Notes: generated by a model not told the origin, from the letters alone. A DNA stretch of 64,000 nt from Shewanella canadensis (GCF_003966225.1 NZ_RXNU01000003.1:62001-126000), one strand, 5' to 3'. Positions 39,632 to 50,335 are shown, counted from the first letter of the stretch. Numbers and translations are program-made.

Positions 39632-40711
39632 TTATTTAGTTGCAGATGCTAAGTCTAATGATCCAATCACTTCGACAAGGGATTGATCTTTCAGGTTCTG
39701 GTGGCCTCTGATGACGATCTGCTCACCGGGTTCGATACCTGCGATTATCTCTACGGTATCGGCCTCACGGTAACCTAACGAAACAGCGCGGCGGTTCGCG
39801 TTATCGCCATCAATCACATACAGGGCAAACTCATTATCCTGATTAACCACGGCGTTATATGGAACGGTAATAACGTTATTGTGTGTGTCATACCTGAGCT
39901 CAACACGTGTGAACATGCCGGCTTTTAAGGTGGCATTTTTGTTTGGCACCGACAGGGTCACTTTGAACGTACCGCTTTGAGCATCGACGACCGGACTGAT
40001 ACGAAGCACTTTGGCGTGAACCGTTTGATCTGTATGTTTGTTAGCAAAAATTTGAGCGTCTTGTCCTAAGCGAAGACTCTGTAGTTGTTGCTCCGGTAGG
40101 TGAACGATGCCATAGAGTTCATCCTGATTAACAACATAAAACAGTTCATCAAATTCTTTGGCCATATTGCCGGCTTTTACAAATCGCGTCGCTACCACAC
40201 CATCGATTGGGGAGCGAACCATACTTTCCTGAACCTGAAGTGCGGCTAAATCTCGCTTGGCGAGAGCGGCCTGCAGGTTGTACTCGAGTTTGGCCATAGA
40301 GTCCGCGCTGAAAAACTCTTTGTTGCTCATCTTTTTAAGGCGGTTTAGCTCTTGCTCGATAATTTCAACTTCGGCTTGTGAGCGGGCAAGTTCAAATCTC
40401 TGTCTCTTTGCATCGATTACAGCAAGGAGTTGCCCCTTGGTGACCCGGTCACCCTCTTCAACGTTAATACTTTCAATTAAACCGGAAATACGTGTGACTA
40501 CGTTAGCTTCTTGTGGGGCTTCTAAGGTCGCAGTTGTACTGTAAAATGAGGATACATCTCCCTGGAGGACGGTTGTAATTTCAACCGGTACCGCATATTT
40601 TTCCTCTTCCTTAACTTCCTCTTCTGCGCCACAGGCACTTAATACGGCGACTAATAGCAGTGGAAGGGCGATTTTGAAACAGTTATTAGCGCGTTTGTTT
40701 AGAGAGTCCAT
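39632..40711 (-). CDS. RND efflux periplasmic adaptor lipoprotein
   Basis: A 359-residue membrane-fusion protein of the HlyD/AcrA class, first gene of the efflux operon. The signal peptide ends with the lipobox LSAC (about residues 24-27), so it is probably a lipoprotein. Next come the lipoyl/barrel-sandwich halves (ANVVTRISGLIESINVEEGD and MVRSPIDGVVATRF), a coiled-coil hairpin between them, and the beta-barrel. It bridges the two permeases to an outer-membrane channel encoded elsewhere. Confidence 0.92.
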   Translation of the reverse strand: MDSLNKRANNCFKIALPLLLVAVLSACGAEEEVKEEEKYAVPVEITTVLQGDVSSFYSTTATLEAPQEANVVTRISGLIESINVEEGDRVTKGQLLAVIDAKRQRFELARSQAEVEIIEQELNRLKKMSNKEFFSADSMAKLEYNLQAALAKRDLAALQVQESMVRSPIDGVVATRFVKAGNMAKEFDELFYVVNQDELYGIVHLPEQQLQSLRLGQDAQIFANKHTDQTVHAKVLRISPVVDAQSGTFKVTLSVPNKNATLKAGMFTRVELRYDTHNNVITVPYNAVVNQDNEFALYVIDGDNANRRAVSLGYREADTVEIIAGIEPGEQIVIRGHQNLKDQSLVEVIGSLDLASATK

Positions 40712-41111
40712 GTAAGTTTACCTATGTTTTTTGATCCAATTAACATCAATAAAGCACAAGTTGTGCCAAAGTTAATAACCTATGTTTTTCAGTGGTTTAA
40801 ATTCGAAGATTGAGCATGGGTTAACTCGAATGCAAACTTTGTAGCGAAAATGTTTAAAAAATGATGTTTTTGACTATAGAGAGATCTGTGCGTAAATGGG
40901 TGACTGAAATAATTCTAATTGCAACAAAATGTACCAGAGCAATAACGGCACCTCTGCACAACAATGAGTAATACCTATCGGTATAAGAGAGATTGTTCAG
41001 AAAGTTTGGTGGAGGAAGAATCGATCATGATGAAAATACAACCCTGTTTATGGTTGCTTTGACCGCAAAGGAGTCGATTAGGGTCGCTCGCATTGAGCAC
41101 ACGTCAGATAC
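40712..41111. other. Intergenic region upstream of the RND operon
   Basis: About 400 bp without a gene, holding the RND operon promoter on the minus strand and the tail of the gltA transcript. One small inverted repeat ATACCTATCGGTAT lies near 40971-40984. I see no named operator. Confidence 0.4.
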
Positions 41112-41140
41112 AAAAAAGGCACTCGATGAGTGCCTTTTTT
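41112..41140 (-). terminator. Terminator of gltA
   Basis: AAAAAAGGCACTC-GAT-GAGTGCCTTTTTT, a perfect 13-bp hairpin with A/T tracts, 34 bp after the gltA stop on the minus strand. Confidence 0.92.
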
Positions 41141-41142
41141 CA

Positions 41143-41163
41143 GGTTCTAGGTTCTAGCTCCTA
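41143..41163. repeat. Heptamer repeat next to the gltA terminator
   Basis: GGTTCTA GGTTCTA GCTCCTA, three 7-bp units, the last degenerate, between the gltA stop codon and its terminator. Confidence 0.6.
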
Positions 41164-41173
41164 GAAACTTACA

Positions 41174-42460
41174 TTAACGATTCTCTTTTGAAACAAAGTC
41201 ACGCTCTGCTGCACCGGTGTAAAGCTGACGGGGTCGGCTGATCTTATGACCAGGCTGATCCAGCATCTCTTTCCAGTGAGCAATCCAACCGACAGTACGC
41301 GCAAGTGCGAATAGTACGGTGAACATGCTGGTTGGAATACCGATAGCCTTCATGATGATGCCTGAATAGAAATCAACATTTGGATACAGCTTCTTAGAGA
41401 CGAAATATTCATCTTCAAGGGCAATACGCTCGAGTTCCATAGCGACATCAAGTAGTGGATCGTTAACTTTCAACTCACCTAAGACTTCATGACAGGTCTC
41501 ACGCATCACTTTAGCTCGCGGATCGAAGTTCTTGTAAACGCGATGTCCGAAGCCCATCAGACGGAAAGGATCTTCTTTATCCTTAGCTCGTGCAATAAAC
41601 TCAGGAATACGATCAACACTGCCGATCTCTTCCAACATCTTCAAACATGCTTCGTTTGCGCCGCCATGAGCAGGTCCCCATAGTGATGCGATACCCGCTG
41701 CAATACATGCAAATGGGTTAGCACCTGAAGAACCGGCCAGACGAACGGTAGAGGTCGATGCATTTTGCTCATGATCGGCATGCAGAATAAAGATGCGATC
41801 CATAGCGCGTTCGACGATTGGATTAACTTTGTACTCTTCGCAAGGTACAGCAAACATCATGCTGAGGAAGTTGCCTGCGTAGCTCAAATCATTGCGTGGA
41901 TAAACGAATGGTTGGCCGATAGAGTACTTGTAACACATGGCTGCGATTGTCGGCATTTTTGAGACAAGACGGAATGCAGCGATTTCGCGGTGACGCTCAT
42001 CGTTGACATCCAAAGAATCTTGGTAAAATGCAGATAACGCTCCTGTGACACCACAAAGCATTGCCATGGGGTGAGCATCACGTCTGAAGCCTCGGAAAAA
42101 GGCGACAAGCTGTTCGTTCACCATAGTATGGTTTTTTACAGTATGACAAAAATTTTCATACTGAGTTTTAGATGGTAACTCTCCGTAGAGAAGCAAATAA
42201 CACAGATCTAAATAATCTGAATCAATGGCAAGTTCACCAATAGGGTAACCGCGATGAAGCAGTATCCCCTGGTCGCCATCAATGTAGGTAATTGCTGATT
42301 CACAGGAAGCTGTTGCGAGAAATCCTGGATCAAAGGTAAAGTGACCTTTACTACCTAGCTTACTGATGTCAATAACATCAAATCCCGCCGTGCCCTTTTT
42401 GACTGGCAGATCGATTGATTCATTCCCTGGTAGTTCCAATTTGGCTATATTATCAGCCAT
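41174..42460 (-). CDS. gltA: Citrate synthase (type II, hexameric)
   Basis: Citrate synthase condenses acetyl-CoA with oxaloacetate to begin the TCA cycle. The 428-residue protein has the Gram-negative type II layout, with an N-terminal beta domain (residues about 1-60, [13 protein letters not shown]). Active-site regions include [24 protein letters not shown] and the catalytic Asp region VDFYSGI. It is transcribed away from the sdhC operon, and both promoters share the 42461-42889 region. Confidence 0.97.
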   Translation of the reverse strand: MADNIAKLELPGNESIDLPVKKGTAGFDVIDISKLGSKGHFTFDPGFLATASCESAITYIDGDQGILLHRGYPIGELAIDSDYLDLCYLLLYGELPSKTQYENFCHTVKNHTMVNEQLVAFFRGFRRDAHPMAMLCGVTGALSAFYQDSLDVNDERHREIAAFRLVSKMPTIAAMCYKYSIGQPFVYPRNDLSYAGNFLSMMFAVPCEEYKVNPIVERAMDRIFILHADHEQNASTSTVRLAGSSGANPFACIAAGIASLWGPAHGGANEACLKMLEEIGSVDRIPEFIARAKDKEDPFRLMGFGHRVYKNFDPRAKVMRETCHEVLGELKVNDPLLDVAMELERIALEDEYFVSKKLYPNVDFYSGIIMKAIGIPTSMFTVLFALARTVGWIAHWKEMLDQPGHKISRPRQLYTGAAERDFVSKENR

Positions 42461-42658
42461 ACCCGTTCTCCTTACTTCATTCTTATGTGAGTGCGGCTTA
42501 TCAACGACAATACTTTACAGTGAATCTAGATCACATTTCAATTTAAATAAGTGTTTAAATTCGTTAGACCATGGTCTTATTTTGCTCAAACCCCATGCTA
42601 GAACAGCAGCTTGGCAGATTTTTTTACCAAAAAAACAAAATTTGCATAATGTGATGTT

Positions 42659-42687
42659 TGTATTTGACATTTGCCCCTTGTATACTT
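42659..42687 (+). promoter_or_regulatory. Possible distal promoter of the sdh operon
   Basis: TTGTAT (42659-42664) and TATACT (42682-42687) are 17 bp apart. The leader to sdhC would be about 195 nt. The -35 is poor, so this is tentative. Confidence 0.35.
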
Positions 42688-42806
42688 GCTCCGGCTCTAC
42701 AGAGCTGCATTCATTACTATTTAGTTAATACTTTTTTACATGCTTAATTAGTAAGATCTAAATTGTTAAATGTTTGTTTAAACTTTTCTTTTGCGCAGAC
42801 CTTGAT

Positions 42807-42822
42807 CGTGACCTGTGTCACG
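42807..42822. promoter_or_regulatory. CRP-like site upstream of sdhC
   Basis: CGTGA-CCTGTG-TCACG matches the CRP consensus TGTGA-N6-TCACA at 8 of 10 bases, with exact spacing and full dyad symmetry. Its centre (42814.5) is about 42-47 bp upstream of the start predicted from the proximal -10 at 42849, close to a class II activator position. CRP control of respiration genes is well established in Shewanella. Confidence 0.6.
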
Positions 42823-42823
42823 G

Positions 42824-42854
42824 TTGAAAATTGAACGAAAGCGTTTCGTATAAC
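42824..42854 (+). promoter_or_regulatory. Proximal promoter of sdhC
   Basis: TTGAAA (42824-42829) and TATAAC (42849-42854) are separated by 19 bp. The long spacer would fit an activator-dependent promoter. A palindrome ACGAAAGCGTTTCGT (42836-42850) lies within it. Confidence 0.5.
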
Positions 42855-42889
42855 AAAAATATAGCTCAATAGAGCAGAGTGAGCAGAAC

Positions 42890-43264
42890 GTGAAAAAGCA
42901 AAGACCTGTCCATTTAGATCTGCAGACCATTCGCTTCCCTGCAACAGCGATTGCGTCCATTCTTCACCGTGTATCCGGTGTCATCATGCTGTTTGCTGTC
43001 GGTATTCTAATCTGGTTGTTAAATGAATCTTTAGCATCACCAGAGAGTTTCGCAGCGACACAATCTCTTTTTGATAATTTGTTGGTTAAGTTTGTCATAT
43101 GGGGAATTCTTACCGCTCTCGGTTATCACCTTATTGTTGGCGTTCGCCATCTAATAATGGATACCGGACGCTGGGAAGAGTTGGCCTCTGGCATCGCTTC
43201 AGCAAAGGCCGCGTTTGCACTGTCAATCGTGTTTTCAATCATAGTGGGGATTTGGGTATGGTAA
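42890..43264 (+). CDS. sdhC: Succinate dehydrogenase cytochrome b556 subunit
   Basis: One of the two membrane anchors of complex II, 124 aa with three helices. It begins with GTG and [27 protein letters not shown], and contains the SxxHR(V/I)SG quinone-site motif (ILHRVSG) and the haem-ligand histidine region [14 protein letters not shown]. It is the first gene of sdhCDAB and overlaps sdhD by 7 bp. Confidence 0.94.
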   Translation: MKKQRPVHLDLQTIRFPATAIASILHRVSGVIMLFAVGILIWLLNESLASPESFAATQSLFDNLLVKFVIWGILTALGYHLIVGVRHLIMDTGRWEELASGIASAKAAFALSIVFSIIVGIWVW

Positions 43265-43605
43265 CTAACGCAGCAAGTCTTGGTCGCAGCGGTGTCCATG
43301 ACTTTATTCTTATACGTGCAAGTGCAATTATCCTAGCCTGTTACACCATCTTTCTGGTTGGATTCGTTGCGTGTAGCTCTCCACTGACTTACGACGCATG
43401 GCATGGCTTATTCAGCGCATTGTCGATGAAAGTCTTTACCTTGCTAGCCCTGGTCTCAGTGTTAATTCACTCGTGGATTGGCATCTGGCAGGTACTGACC
43501 GATTATGTCAAGCCACTGGCTCTACGTGGTGTACTTCAGTTTGTTTTTGTCGTAGCGGCCTTCTCTTATTTGGCGGCAGGCATTTTGATAGTGTGGGGTG
43601 TTTAA
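43258..43605 (+). CDS. sdhD: Succinate dehydrogenase membrane anchor subunit
   Basis: The second anchor of complex II, 115 aa, [24 protein letters not shown], with three helices. The quinone/haem residues lie in [18 protein letters not shown]. Its true start is the ATG at 43258, which overlaps the end of sdhC; a frame opening further upstream runs through sdhC and is not real. sdhA begins on the next base after the stop. Confidence 0.94.
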   Translation: MVTNAASLGRSGVHDFILIRASAIILACYTIFLVGFVACSSPLTYDAWHGLFSALSMKVFTLLALVSVLIHSWIGIWQVLTDYVKPLALRGVLQFVFVVAAFSYLAAGILIVWGV

Positions 43606-45372
43606 GTGAGTATTCCAGTTCGCGAATTTGATGCAATTGTTATCGGCGCTGGTGGCGCGGGTATGCGAGCCGCATTACAGATTTCTAAAGAAGGTAAGAG
43701 CTGTGCGCTGTTATCAAAAGTATTCCCGACACGTTCTCATACGGTATCTGCGCAGGGCGGTATTACCGTTGCGTTAGGTAACGCCCATGAAGATCATTGG
43801 GAACAACACATGTACGATACGGTTAAAGGTTCCGATTTTATCGGTGATCAAGAAGCCATTGAATTTATGTGTAAAACCGGTCCTGAAGCGGTTATCGAAC
43901 TCGAGCAGATGGGTCTGCCTTTCTCTCGCTTCGAAAATGGTACCATTTACCAACGTCCTTTCGGCGGTCAATCTAGAAACTTTGGTGGTGAACAGGCTGC
44001 ACGTACCGCAGCAGCGGCTGACCGTACAGGTCATGCGCTCCTACACTGTCTTTACCAGCAAAATGTTAAGCACAAGACTGAAGTCTACTCAGAGTGGTAT
44101 GCACTGGACTTAGTGAAAAACGAAGATGGCGCTATCGTCGGTTGTACTGCAATCGATATCGAAAGCGGTGAAATTGTTTACTTCAAAGCTAAGGCGACGG
44201 TACTTGCTACCGGTGGTGCAGGGCGTATCTTCGCGTCTACCACAAATGCTCATATTAATACCGGTGATGGTGTTGGCATGGCGATGCGCGCAGGCGTGCA
44301 GATGCAAGACATGGAGATGTGGCAGTTCCACCCAACTGGCATCGCTGGCTCTGGTGTACTTGTGACTGAAGGTTGTCGTGGTGAAGGCGGATACCTGCTG
44401 AACAAAGACGGCGAGCGTTTCATGGAGCGTTATGCACCTAATGCGAAAGATTTAGCATCTCGTGACGTGGTTGCACGTTCGATGATGACTGAAATTCGTG
44501 AAGGTCGTGGTCTCGATGGCCCATTAGGCCCACACTGTCTCCTTAAGCTCGATCATCTGGGTAAAGAAACGCTCGAAGCGCGTCTTCCGGGTGTGTGTGA
44601 ACTGTCTCGTACGTTCGCCCATATCGATCCAGCCGATGGTCCTATTCCAGTACTTCCGACTTGTCACTATATGATGGGTGGCCTACCGGCTAAAGTTAGC
44701 GGTCAGGTGATACGTAAGAATACAGATGGCACTGAAAGTGACGTTATTGGTCTATTCGCCGTCGGTGAGATTGCCTGTGTATCTGTACACGGCGCTAACC
44801 GTCTGGGTGGTAATTCACTACTCGATTTGGTTGTATTTGGTCGCGCTGCGGGTCAACACTTAGGTAAAGCCTTAGATGAGACTGCAACACCAAGCGATGC
44901 GACAGAGGCTGACATCGCTAAATCCCTTGAGCGTCTCAATCGTTGGGAAGGCAATAAGGACGGTGAAGATCCTGTTCAAATCCGTAAAGATCTGCAGCTT
45001 TGTATGCAGCTTAACTTTTCAGTATTCCGTAGGGGCGACGCGATGGCTGAAGGCTTGAAAGAGCTTAAAGCAATCCGTAAGCGTTTGGACAATGCGAAAC
45101 TGTCTGATAACTCAACCGAGTTCAATACTCAGCGTATTGAGTGTTTAGAGTTAGACAACCTGATGTCAACGGCGATAGCTACGGCCTATGCGGCAAACTA
45201 TCGTACCGAGAGTCGTGGTGCGCACTCACGTGAAGATTATCTGGACCGTGATGATGAGAACTGGTTGTGTCACAGCCTGTTTGACCCTGCAACCGAAGAG
45301 ATGGATCGACGACCTGTAAACATGGAGCCTAAGCTTCGTGATGCATTCCCGCCGATTAAGCGTACTTACTAA
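43606..45372 (+). CDS. sdhA: Succinate dehydrogenase flavoprotein subunit
   Basis: The catalytic subunit oxidising succinate to fumarate with covalent FAD, 588 aa. It shows the dinucleotide-binding [11 protein letters not shown], the flavin-linked His in [14 protein letters not shown], and the active-site segments RGEGG and [18 protein letters not shown]. It starts with GTG immediately after sdhD, with no intergenic base. Confidence 0.97.
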   Translation: MSIPVREFDAIVIGAGGAGMRAALQISKEGKSCALLSKVFPTRSHTVSAQGGITVALGNAHEDHWEQHMYDTVKGSDFIGDQEAIEFMCKTGPEAVIELEQMGLPFSRFENGTIYQRPFGGQSRNFGGEQAARTAAAADRTGHALLHCLYQQNVKHKTEVYSEWYALDLVKNEDGAIVGCTAIDIESGEIVYFKAKATVLATGGAGRIFASTTNAHINTGDGVGMAMRAGVQMQDMEMWQFHPTGIAGSGVLVTEGCRGEGGYLLNKDGERFMERYAPNAKDLASRDVVARSMMTEIREGRGLDGPLGPHCLLKLDHLGKETLEARLPGVCELSRTFAHIDPADGPIPVLPTCHYMMGGLPAKVSGQVIRKNTDGTESDVIGLFAVGEIACVSVHGANRLGGNSLLDLVVFGRAAGQHLGKALDETATPSDATEADIAKSLERLNRWEGNKDGEDPVQIRKDLQLCMQLNFSVFRRGDAMAEGLKELKAIRKRLDNAKLSDNSTEFNTQRIECLELDNLMSTAIATAYAANYRTESRGAHSREDYLDRDDENWLCHSLFDPATEEMDRRPVNMEPKLRDAFPPIKRTY

Positions 45373-45382
45373 GGAAATTGAG

Positions 45383-46090
45383 ATGAATTTGAATATCGCA
45401 GTTTATCGCTATAATCCTGATGTAGACGCTAAGCCTTACATGAAGGATTACACATTAGAAGTGGCTGAAGGTACCGATATGATGGTCCTTGATGCCTTGA
45501 TTCTTCTAAAAGAGCAAGATCCAACGTTAGCTTTTCGCCGTTCATGCCGTGAAGGTGTGTGTGGGTCCGATGGCTTGAATATGAATGGTAAGAATGGTCT
45601 GGCTTGTATCACGCCAATCTCTACTTTTAAAGGTAAAAAACTAGAGATCAGACCACTGCCGGGAATGCCCGTTGTTCGTGATGTTATTGTAGACTTATCA
45701 CAGTTCTACAAGCAGTATGAGAAGATCAAGCCTTACCTGATTAACGATGAAAAAGCGCCTGCGCGTGAACATCTGCAATCACCTGAACAGCGTGAACATT
45801 TAGATGGTTTATATGAATGTATCATGTGTGCTTGTTGTTCGACCGCTTGCCCATCTTTCTGGTGGAACCCTGATAAATTTGTCGGACCAAGCGGCTTATT
45901 GCACGCCTATCGCTTCTTGATCGATAGCCGTGATACAGCAACTGAAGAGCGTTTGTCTGAACTCGATGATGCGTACAGCGTATTCCGTTGTCACGGCATC
46001 ATGAATTGTGTGGATGTCTGCCCTAAAGGCCTTAATCCAACGAAAGCAATCGGACATATCAAGTCTATGTTGCTGAAGAGAGCAGTGTAA
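45383..46090 (+). CDS. sdhB: Succinate dehydrogenase iron-sulfur subunit
   Basis: The electron-transfer subunit, 235 aa from the ATG at 45383 (AAGGAAATTGAG precedes it). It carries the [2Fe-2S] motif CREGVCGSDGLNMNGKNGLAC, the [4Fe-4S] motif CIMCACCSTACP and the [3Fe-4S] motif CHGIMNCVDVCPKGLNP, all complete. An upstream in-frame start at 45338 lies inside sdhA and is unlikely. Confidence 0.97.
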   Translation: MNLNIAVYRYNPDVDAKPYMKDYTLEVAEGTDMMVLDALILLKEQDPTLAFRRSCREGVCGSDGLNMNGKNGLACITPISTFKGKKLEIRPLPGMPVVRDVIVDLSQFYKQYEKIKPYLINDEKAPAREHLQSPEQREHLDGLYECIMCACCSTACPSFWWNPDKFVGPSGLLHAYRFLIDSRDTATEERLSELDDAYSVFRCHGIMNCVDVCPKGLNPTKAIGHIKSMLLKRAV

Positions 46091-46134
46091 ATGCAGGACA
46101 TAGAGCTAACAGCAATAATAATATAGCTCGGACT

Positions 46135-46166
46135 GAGTCACTTCTCATTTGAGAAGTGGCTCTTTT
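46135..46166 (+). terminator. Hairpin between sdhB and sucA
   Basis: GAGTCACTTCTC-ATTT-GAGAAGTGGCTC is an 11- or 12-bp stem followed by only four T. It may be a partial terminator or attenuator that lowers expression of the suc genes relative to sdh, or an RNA processing site. Confidence 0.65.
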
Positions 46167-46270
46167 ATGTAAAGGAATTACCGTATGATTGTGTACTTCT
46201 TGGACGAACTCAAAGAGTGCACATTTAAGACTTTGGCTAATACAGTGTATAAAGTTTGAAAGGAATAGAA

Positions 46271-49093
46271 ATGCACCAAGGCATCATGAAAGCCTGGCTC
46301 GAATCATCACATCTAAGTGGTGCTAATTCGTCCTATGTAGAAGAGATGTATGAAGCCTATCAAGAAGACCCTCAGTCTGTTTCCCAAGACTGGCAAGTGG
46401 TGTTTGATAACCTCCCTTACTCGAACGGCGCGTCGAAAGATGTGCCGGAAGCAGCTCACTCTAAAGTACGTGATTATTTTCGTAGTTTAGCCCTCGAAGG
46501 TCGTCAGAAGGGCTCAGCCCGAGTGACAGATCCGGAAGTTGATGCTAAGCAAGTTAAAGTCCTACAGATGATCAACGCTCATCGATTCCGTGGTCACCAG
46601 AATGCTAATTTAGATCCTCTGGAGCTTTGGAAGCGTGATCAGGTCTCTGAACTGGATCCAGCCTTCCATGGTTTAACTGGCGAAGATATGCTGCGTGAAT
46701 TCAATACTGGTTCATTTGCTCATGGTGGTGACACCATGCAGCTTGGCGAACTTGTTAAAGCCCTTAAAGCGACATATTGTGGCTCTATCGGTGCTGAATA
46801 CATGCACATTACCGATACCGATGAGAAACGCTGGATACAGCAAAGGTTAGAACCTTCTTTAGGTAGAGCTCATTACGACAAATCCGTTAAAACACGTATC
46901 TTATCCGGCTTAAATGCCGCCGAAGGTATGGAGAAGTATCTGGGGGCTAAGTTCCCTGGTGCCAAACGTTTCTCACTGGAAGGTGGCGATGCGTTAGTGC
47001 CTATGATGCGAGAGATTATCTATCGCGCAGGTGAAGCCGGAACGAAAGAAGTGGTTGTGGGTATGGCTCACCGAGGTCGACTCAACTTACTTATCAACGT
47101 GTTAGGTAAAAAGCCTTCAGAATTGTTTGATGAATTTGCGGGTAAACACAGCGATGAACTTAATGGTTCAGGCGATGTTAAATACCACCAGGGTTTCTCA
47201 TCAGACTTTGAAACGCCGGGCGGAAATGTTCACCTTGCATTGGCGTTTAACCCATCTCACCTGGAGATCGTCAACCCGGTTGTTATGGGCTCAGTTCGCG
47301 CTCGACTCGATCGCCACGGTTGTGAAGAAGGGCTTAAAGTATTACCTATCACTATTCATGGTGACTCTGCCATTACCGGTCAAGGCATAGTGCAAGAGAC
47401 ATTTAACATGTCTCAAACACGTGGCTTCAAGGTAGGCGGAAGCATTCGTATCGTGATTAATAACCAAGTTGGTTTTACGACTAACTTGACCGAAGATGTG
47501 CGTTCGACCGAATACTGTACCGATATCGCTAAGATGGTGCAGGCACCTATCTTCCACGTTAATGCCGACGATCCAGAAGCGGTTGCCTTCATCTCTCAGC
47601 TTGCCGTCGATTATCGAAACGAATTTAAGCGTGATGTGGTTATCGATCTGGTTTGTTACCGCCGCCATGGTCATAACGAAGCGGATGAGCCCAGTGCGAC
47701 TCAGCCATTGATGTACGCAAAAATTAAGAAGCATCCTACGCCTCGTAAAATTTATGCCGATCGATTGATTGCCGAGCAGACCTTAGGTGCCGATGACGTC
47801 ACCTCTATGGTCAACGATTATCGAGATGCGCTGGATCACGGTGATTGTGTCGTGTCTGAATGGCGTCCGATGACATTGCATTCGGTTGACTGGTCTCCCT
47901 ATATCAACAGAGAGTGGGATGAAGATTATCCGGCTCAGATGTCGATGGCGAGAATCAAGAATTTAGCCGAGAAGATCAGCTATGTTCCTGAAGGTCATAA
48001 GCTTCAGTCCCGTGTAGCCAAGATCTACAAAGATCGAGCATTAATGGCTAATGGTGAAAAACTCCTCGATTGGGGTTTTGCCGAGACTTTGGCTTACGCG
48101 TCGATTGTTGAAGATAAGAAACGTATTCGTATTACCGGTCAGGATTCTGGTCGTGGTACCTTCTTCCACCGTCATGCGGTTCTGCATAATCAAAATGATG
48201 CGACGGCATATTTGCCACTTCGCAACATTACCGATGATCAGGGTCCCATCGATATTACAGATTCAGTCTTGTCAGAAGCCTCTGTATTGGCGTTCGAATA
48301 TGGTTACGCTACCGCCGAGCCAGGTGGATTAACACTTTGGGAAGCGCAATTTGGTGACTTTGCCAACTGTGCTCAAGTGGTTATCGATCAGTTCCTGTCA
48401 TCGGGTGAGCAGAAGTGGGGCCGATTATGTGGTCTGACGATGTTACTGCCTCATGGCTACGAAGGTCAGGGCCCGGAGCACTCGAGTGCTCGACTAGAGC
48501 GATTCCTTCAGCTTTGTGCTAATCACAACATGCAAGTCTGTGTGCCTTCTACTCCGGCGCAGGTTTACCATATGCTGCGTCGTCAGGTTGTCAGACCTAT
48601 GCGTCGTCCATTGGTTGTGATGTCTCCTAAGTCACTGCTACGTCATCCATTGGCAGTATCTAGCATGGAAGAGCTTGCCGAAGGCTCCTTCCAGAACATC
48701 ATCCCTGAGATGGAAAGCTTAGATCATGCAAACGTTGACCGTGTGGTTTTCTGTAGTGGTAAAGTTTACTTCGAACTATTAGAAAAGCGTCGCAAAGAGA
48801 ATGTGACTAATGTCGCCCTTGTTCGTGTGGAGCAGTTATATCCGTTCCCTCATGACGATATGCAGACGATTTTAGCCGATTATCAGCACGTCAAAGATTT
48901 TGTCTGGTGCCAGGAAGAGCCTCAAAACCAAGGTGCCTGGTACTGTAGTCAGCATCACTTCTGGAGCTCAATTCCAGCGGGTGCCCTGTTAACTTACGCC
49001 GGACGTGAAGCTTCTGCTGCACCAGCCTGTGGTTACCCGGCATTGCATGCACAGCAACAAGAATCTTTGATTAATAGCGCATTAAAACTGTAG
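46271..49093 (+). CDS. sucA: 2-oxoglutarate dehydrogenase E1 component
   Basis: The thiamine-diphosphate decarboxylase of the 2-oxoglutarate dehydrogenase complex, 940 aa from the ATG at 46271 (AAAGGAATAG upstream; an in-frame TTG at 46256 overlaps this SD). It has the N-terminal E2-binding segment (MHQGIMKAWLESSHLSGANS), the TPP-binding core with GMAHRGRLN and HGDSAITGQG, and the C-terminal transketolase-like domain with GQDSGRGTFFHRHAV and PHGYEGQGPEHSSARLER. Normal length. Confidence 0.97.
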   Translation: MHQGIMKAWLESSHLSGANSSYVEEMYEAYQEDPQSVSQDWQVVFDNLPYSNGASKDVPEAAHSKVRDYFRSLALEGRQKGSARVTDPEVDAKQVKVLQMINAHRFRGHQNANLDPLELWKRDQVSELDPAFHGLTGEDMLREFNTGSFAHGGDTMQLGELVKALKATYCGSIGAEYMHITDTDEKRWIQQRLEPSLGRAHYDKSVKTRILSGLNAAEGMEKYLGAKFPGAKRFSLEGGDALVPMMREIIYRAGEAGTKEVVVGMAHRGRLNLLINVLGKKPSELFDEFAGKHSDELNGSGDVKYHQGFSSDFETPGGNVHLALAFNPSHLEIVNPVVMGSVRARLDRHGCEEGLKVLPITIHGDSAITGQGIVQETFNMSQTRGFKVGGSIRIVINNQVGFTTNLTEDVRSTEYCTDIAKMVQAPIFHVNADDPEAVAFISQLAVDYRNEFKRDVVIDLVCYRRHGHNEADEPSATQPLMYAKIKKHPTPRKIYADRLIAEQTLGADDVTSMVNDYRDALDHGDCVVSEWRPMTLHSVDWSPYINREWDEDYPAQMSMARIKNLAEKISYVPEGHKLQSRVAKIYKDRALMANGEKLLDWGFAETLAYASIVEDKKRIRITGQDSGRGTFFHRHAVLHNQNDATAYLPLRNITDDQGPIDITDSVLSEASVLAFEYGYATAEPGGLTLWEAQFGDFANCAQVVIDQFLSSGEQKWGRLCGLTMLLPHGYEGQGPEHSSARLERFLQLCANHNMQVCVPSTPAQVYHMLRRQVVRPMRRPLVVMSPKSLLRHPLAVSSMEELAEGSFQNIIPEMESLDHANVDRVVFCSGKVYFELLEKRRKENVTNVALVRVEQLYPFPHDDMQTILADYQHVKDFVWCQEEPQNQGAWYCSQHHFWSSIPAGALLTYAGREASAAPACGYPALHAQQQESLINSALKL

Positions 49094-49122
49094 TAATAGA
49101 TAATTTAAAAGGATAGCTCCCC

Positions 49123-50316
49123 ATGAGTATCGAAATTAAGGTACCCGTATTGCCAGAATCAGTTGCCGATGCAACTATTGCTACTTGGCACGTTCAAGCT
49201 GGTGAACAAGTTTCTCGTGATCAAAACTTGGTTGATATCGAAACGGATAAAGTTGTACTCGAAGTTGTGGCCCCTGAAGATGGTCAAATAGCGGAATTCT
49301 TAGCCGAAGAGGGGGACACCGTCCTCGGTGAAGCCGTTATCGCTAAATTTGTTGCCGGCGCCGTAGCGGGGCAGGAAGTGACTAAAGCGGAAGCCGAAGC
49401 CGCGACTCCGGAGGCTTCTGAAGATGCTAATGACGCACTAAGCCCATCGGTACGCCGCCTGATTGCCGAGCATAATCTTGATGCCGGCAAGCTTAAAGGT
49501 ACGGGTGTTGGTAATCGTATAACCAAAGAAGATGTCGAAGCTTTCGTTAAAAACGCAAAAGCAACGCCAGCTCCTGCTCCAGCAAGCGCACCAGCGGCTG
49601 TTGCACCGTTAGCTGAGCGTAGCGAGAAGCGTGTTCCGATGACGCGTCTTCGTAAGACGATTGCTAACCGTCTGCTTGAAGCTAAAAACTCGACAGCTAT
49701 GCTGACGACGTTTAACGAAGTTAACATGAAGCCAATCATGGATATCCGTAAGCAGTACCAGGAGATCTTTGAGAAGCGTCATGGTATTCGTTTAGGCTTT
49801 ATGTCTTTCTACGTAAAAGCGGTGACAGAAGCACTGAAACGTTTCCCCGAAGTTAACGCCTCTATCGATGGCGATGACTTGGTGTACCACAACTACTTCG
49901 ACGTTAGCATCGCGGTATCTACGCCTCGTGGCCTGGTAACCCCGGTACTTCGTGACACAGATACGATGAGCCTGGCCGATATCGAACGTAATGTTCGTGA
50001 ATTAGCCATCAAAGGCCGTGACGGTAAGCTAACTGTAGCCGACATGACCGGCGGCAACTTCACCATCACTAACGGTGGTGTATTTGGCTCACTCATGTCG
50101 ACACCTATTTTGAACCTGCCACAAAGCGCAATCTTAGGCATGCATGCCATTAAAGATCGCCCAATGGCAGTCAATGGGCAGGTTGAAATCCTGCCTATGA
50201 TGTACCTGGCACTATCTTATGACCACCGTATTGTCGATGGTCGTGAGTCTGTTGGATTCTTGGTTGCCATTAAGGACTTCCTCGAAGACCCAACTCGTTT
50301 ACTGCTTGATTTATAA
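49123..50316 (+). CDS. sucB: Dihydrolipoyllysine succinyltransferase (E2)
   Basis: The core acyltransferase of the same complex, 397 aa. It has one lipoyl domain (lysine in [18 protein letters not shown]), an Ala/Pro/Glu linker, a peripheral-subunit-binding domain ([23 protein letters not shown]), a second Ala/Pro linker and the catalytic domain ending with the active site [16 protein letters not shown]3 is not encoded here and must be shared with pyruvate dehydrogenase elsewhere. Confidence 0.97.
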   Translation: MSIEIKVPVLPESVADATIATWHVQAGEQVSRDQNLVDIETDKVVLEVVAPEDGQIAEFLAEEGDTVLGEAVIAKFVAGAVAGQEVTKAEAEAATPEASEDANDALSPSVRRLIAEHNLDAGKLKGTGVGNRITKEDVEAFVKNAKATPAPAPASAPAAVAPLAERSEKRVPMTRLRKTIANRLLEAKNSTAMLTTFNEVNMKPIMDIRKQYQEIFEKRHGIRLGFMSFYVKAVTEALKRFPEVNASIDGDDLVYHNYFDVSIAVSTPRGLVTPVLRDTDTMSLADIERNVRELAIKGRDGKLTVADMTGGNFTITNGGVFGSLMSTPILNLPQSAILGMHAIKDRPMAVNGQVEILPMMYLALSYDHRIVDGRESVGFLVAIKDFLEDPTRLLLDL

Positions 50317-50335
50317 TAATAGCGCAGTGACACCC

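Noticed and set aside
42521..42536. CRP-like GTGA-N7-TCACA upstream of gltA
   Set aside because: The spacer is 7 bp instead of 6 between the GTGA and TCACA parts, so it is not a good CRP match.
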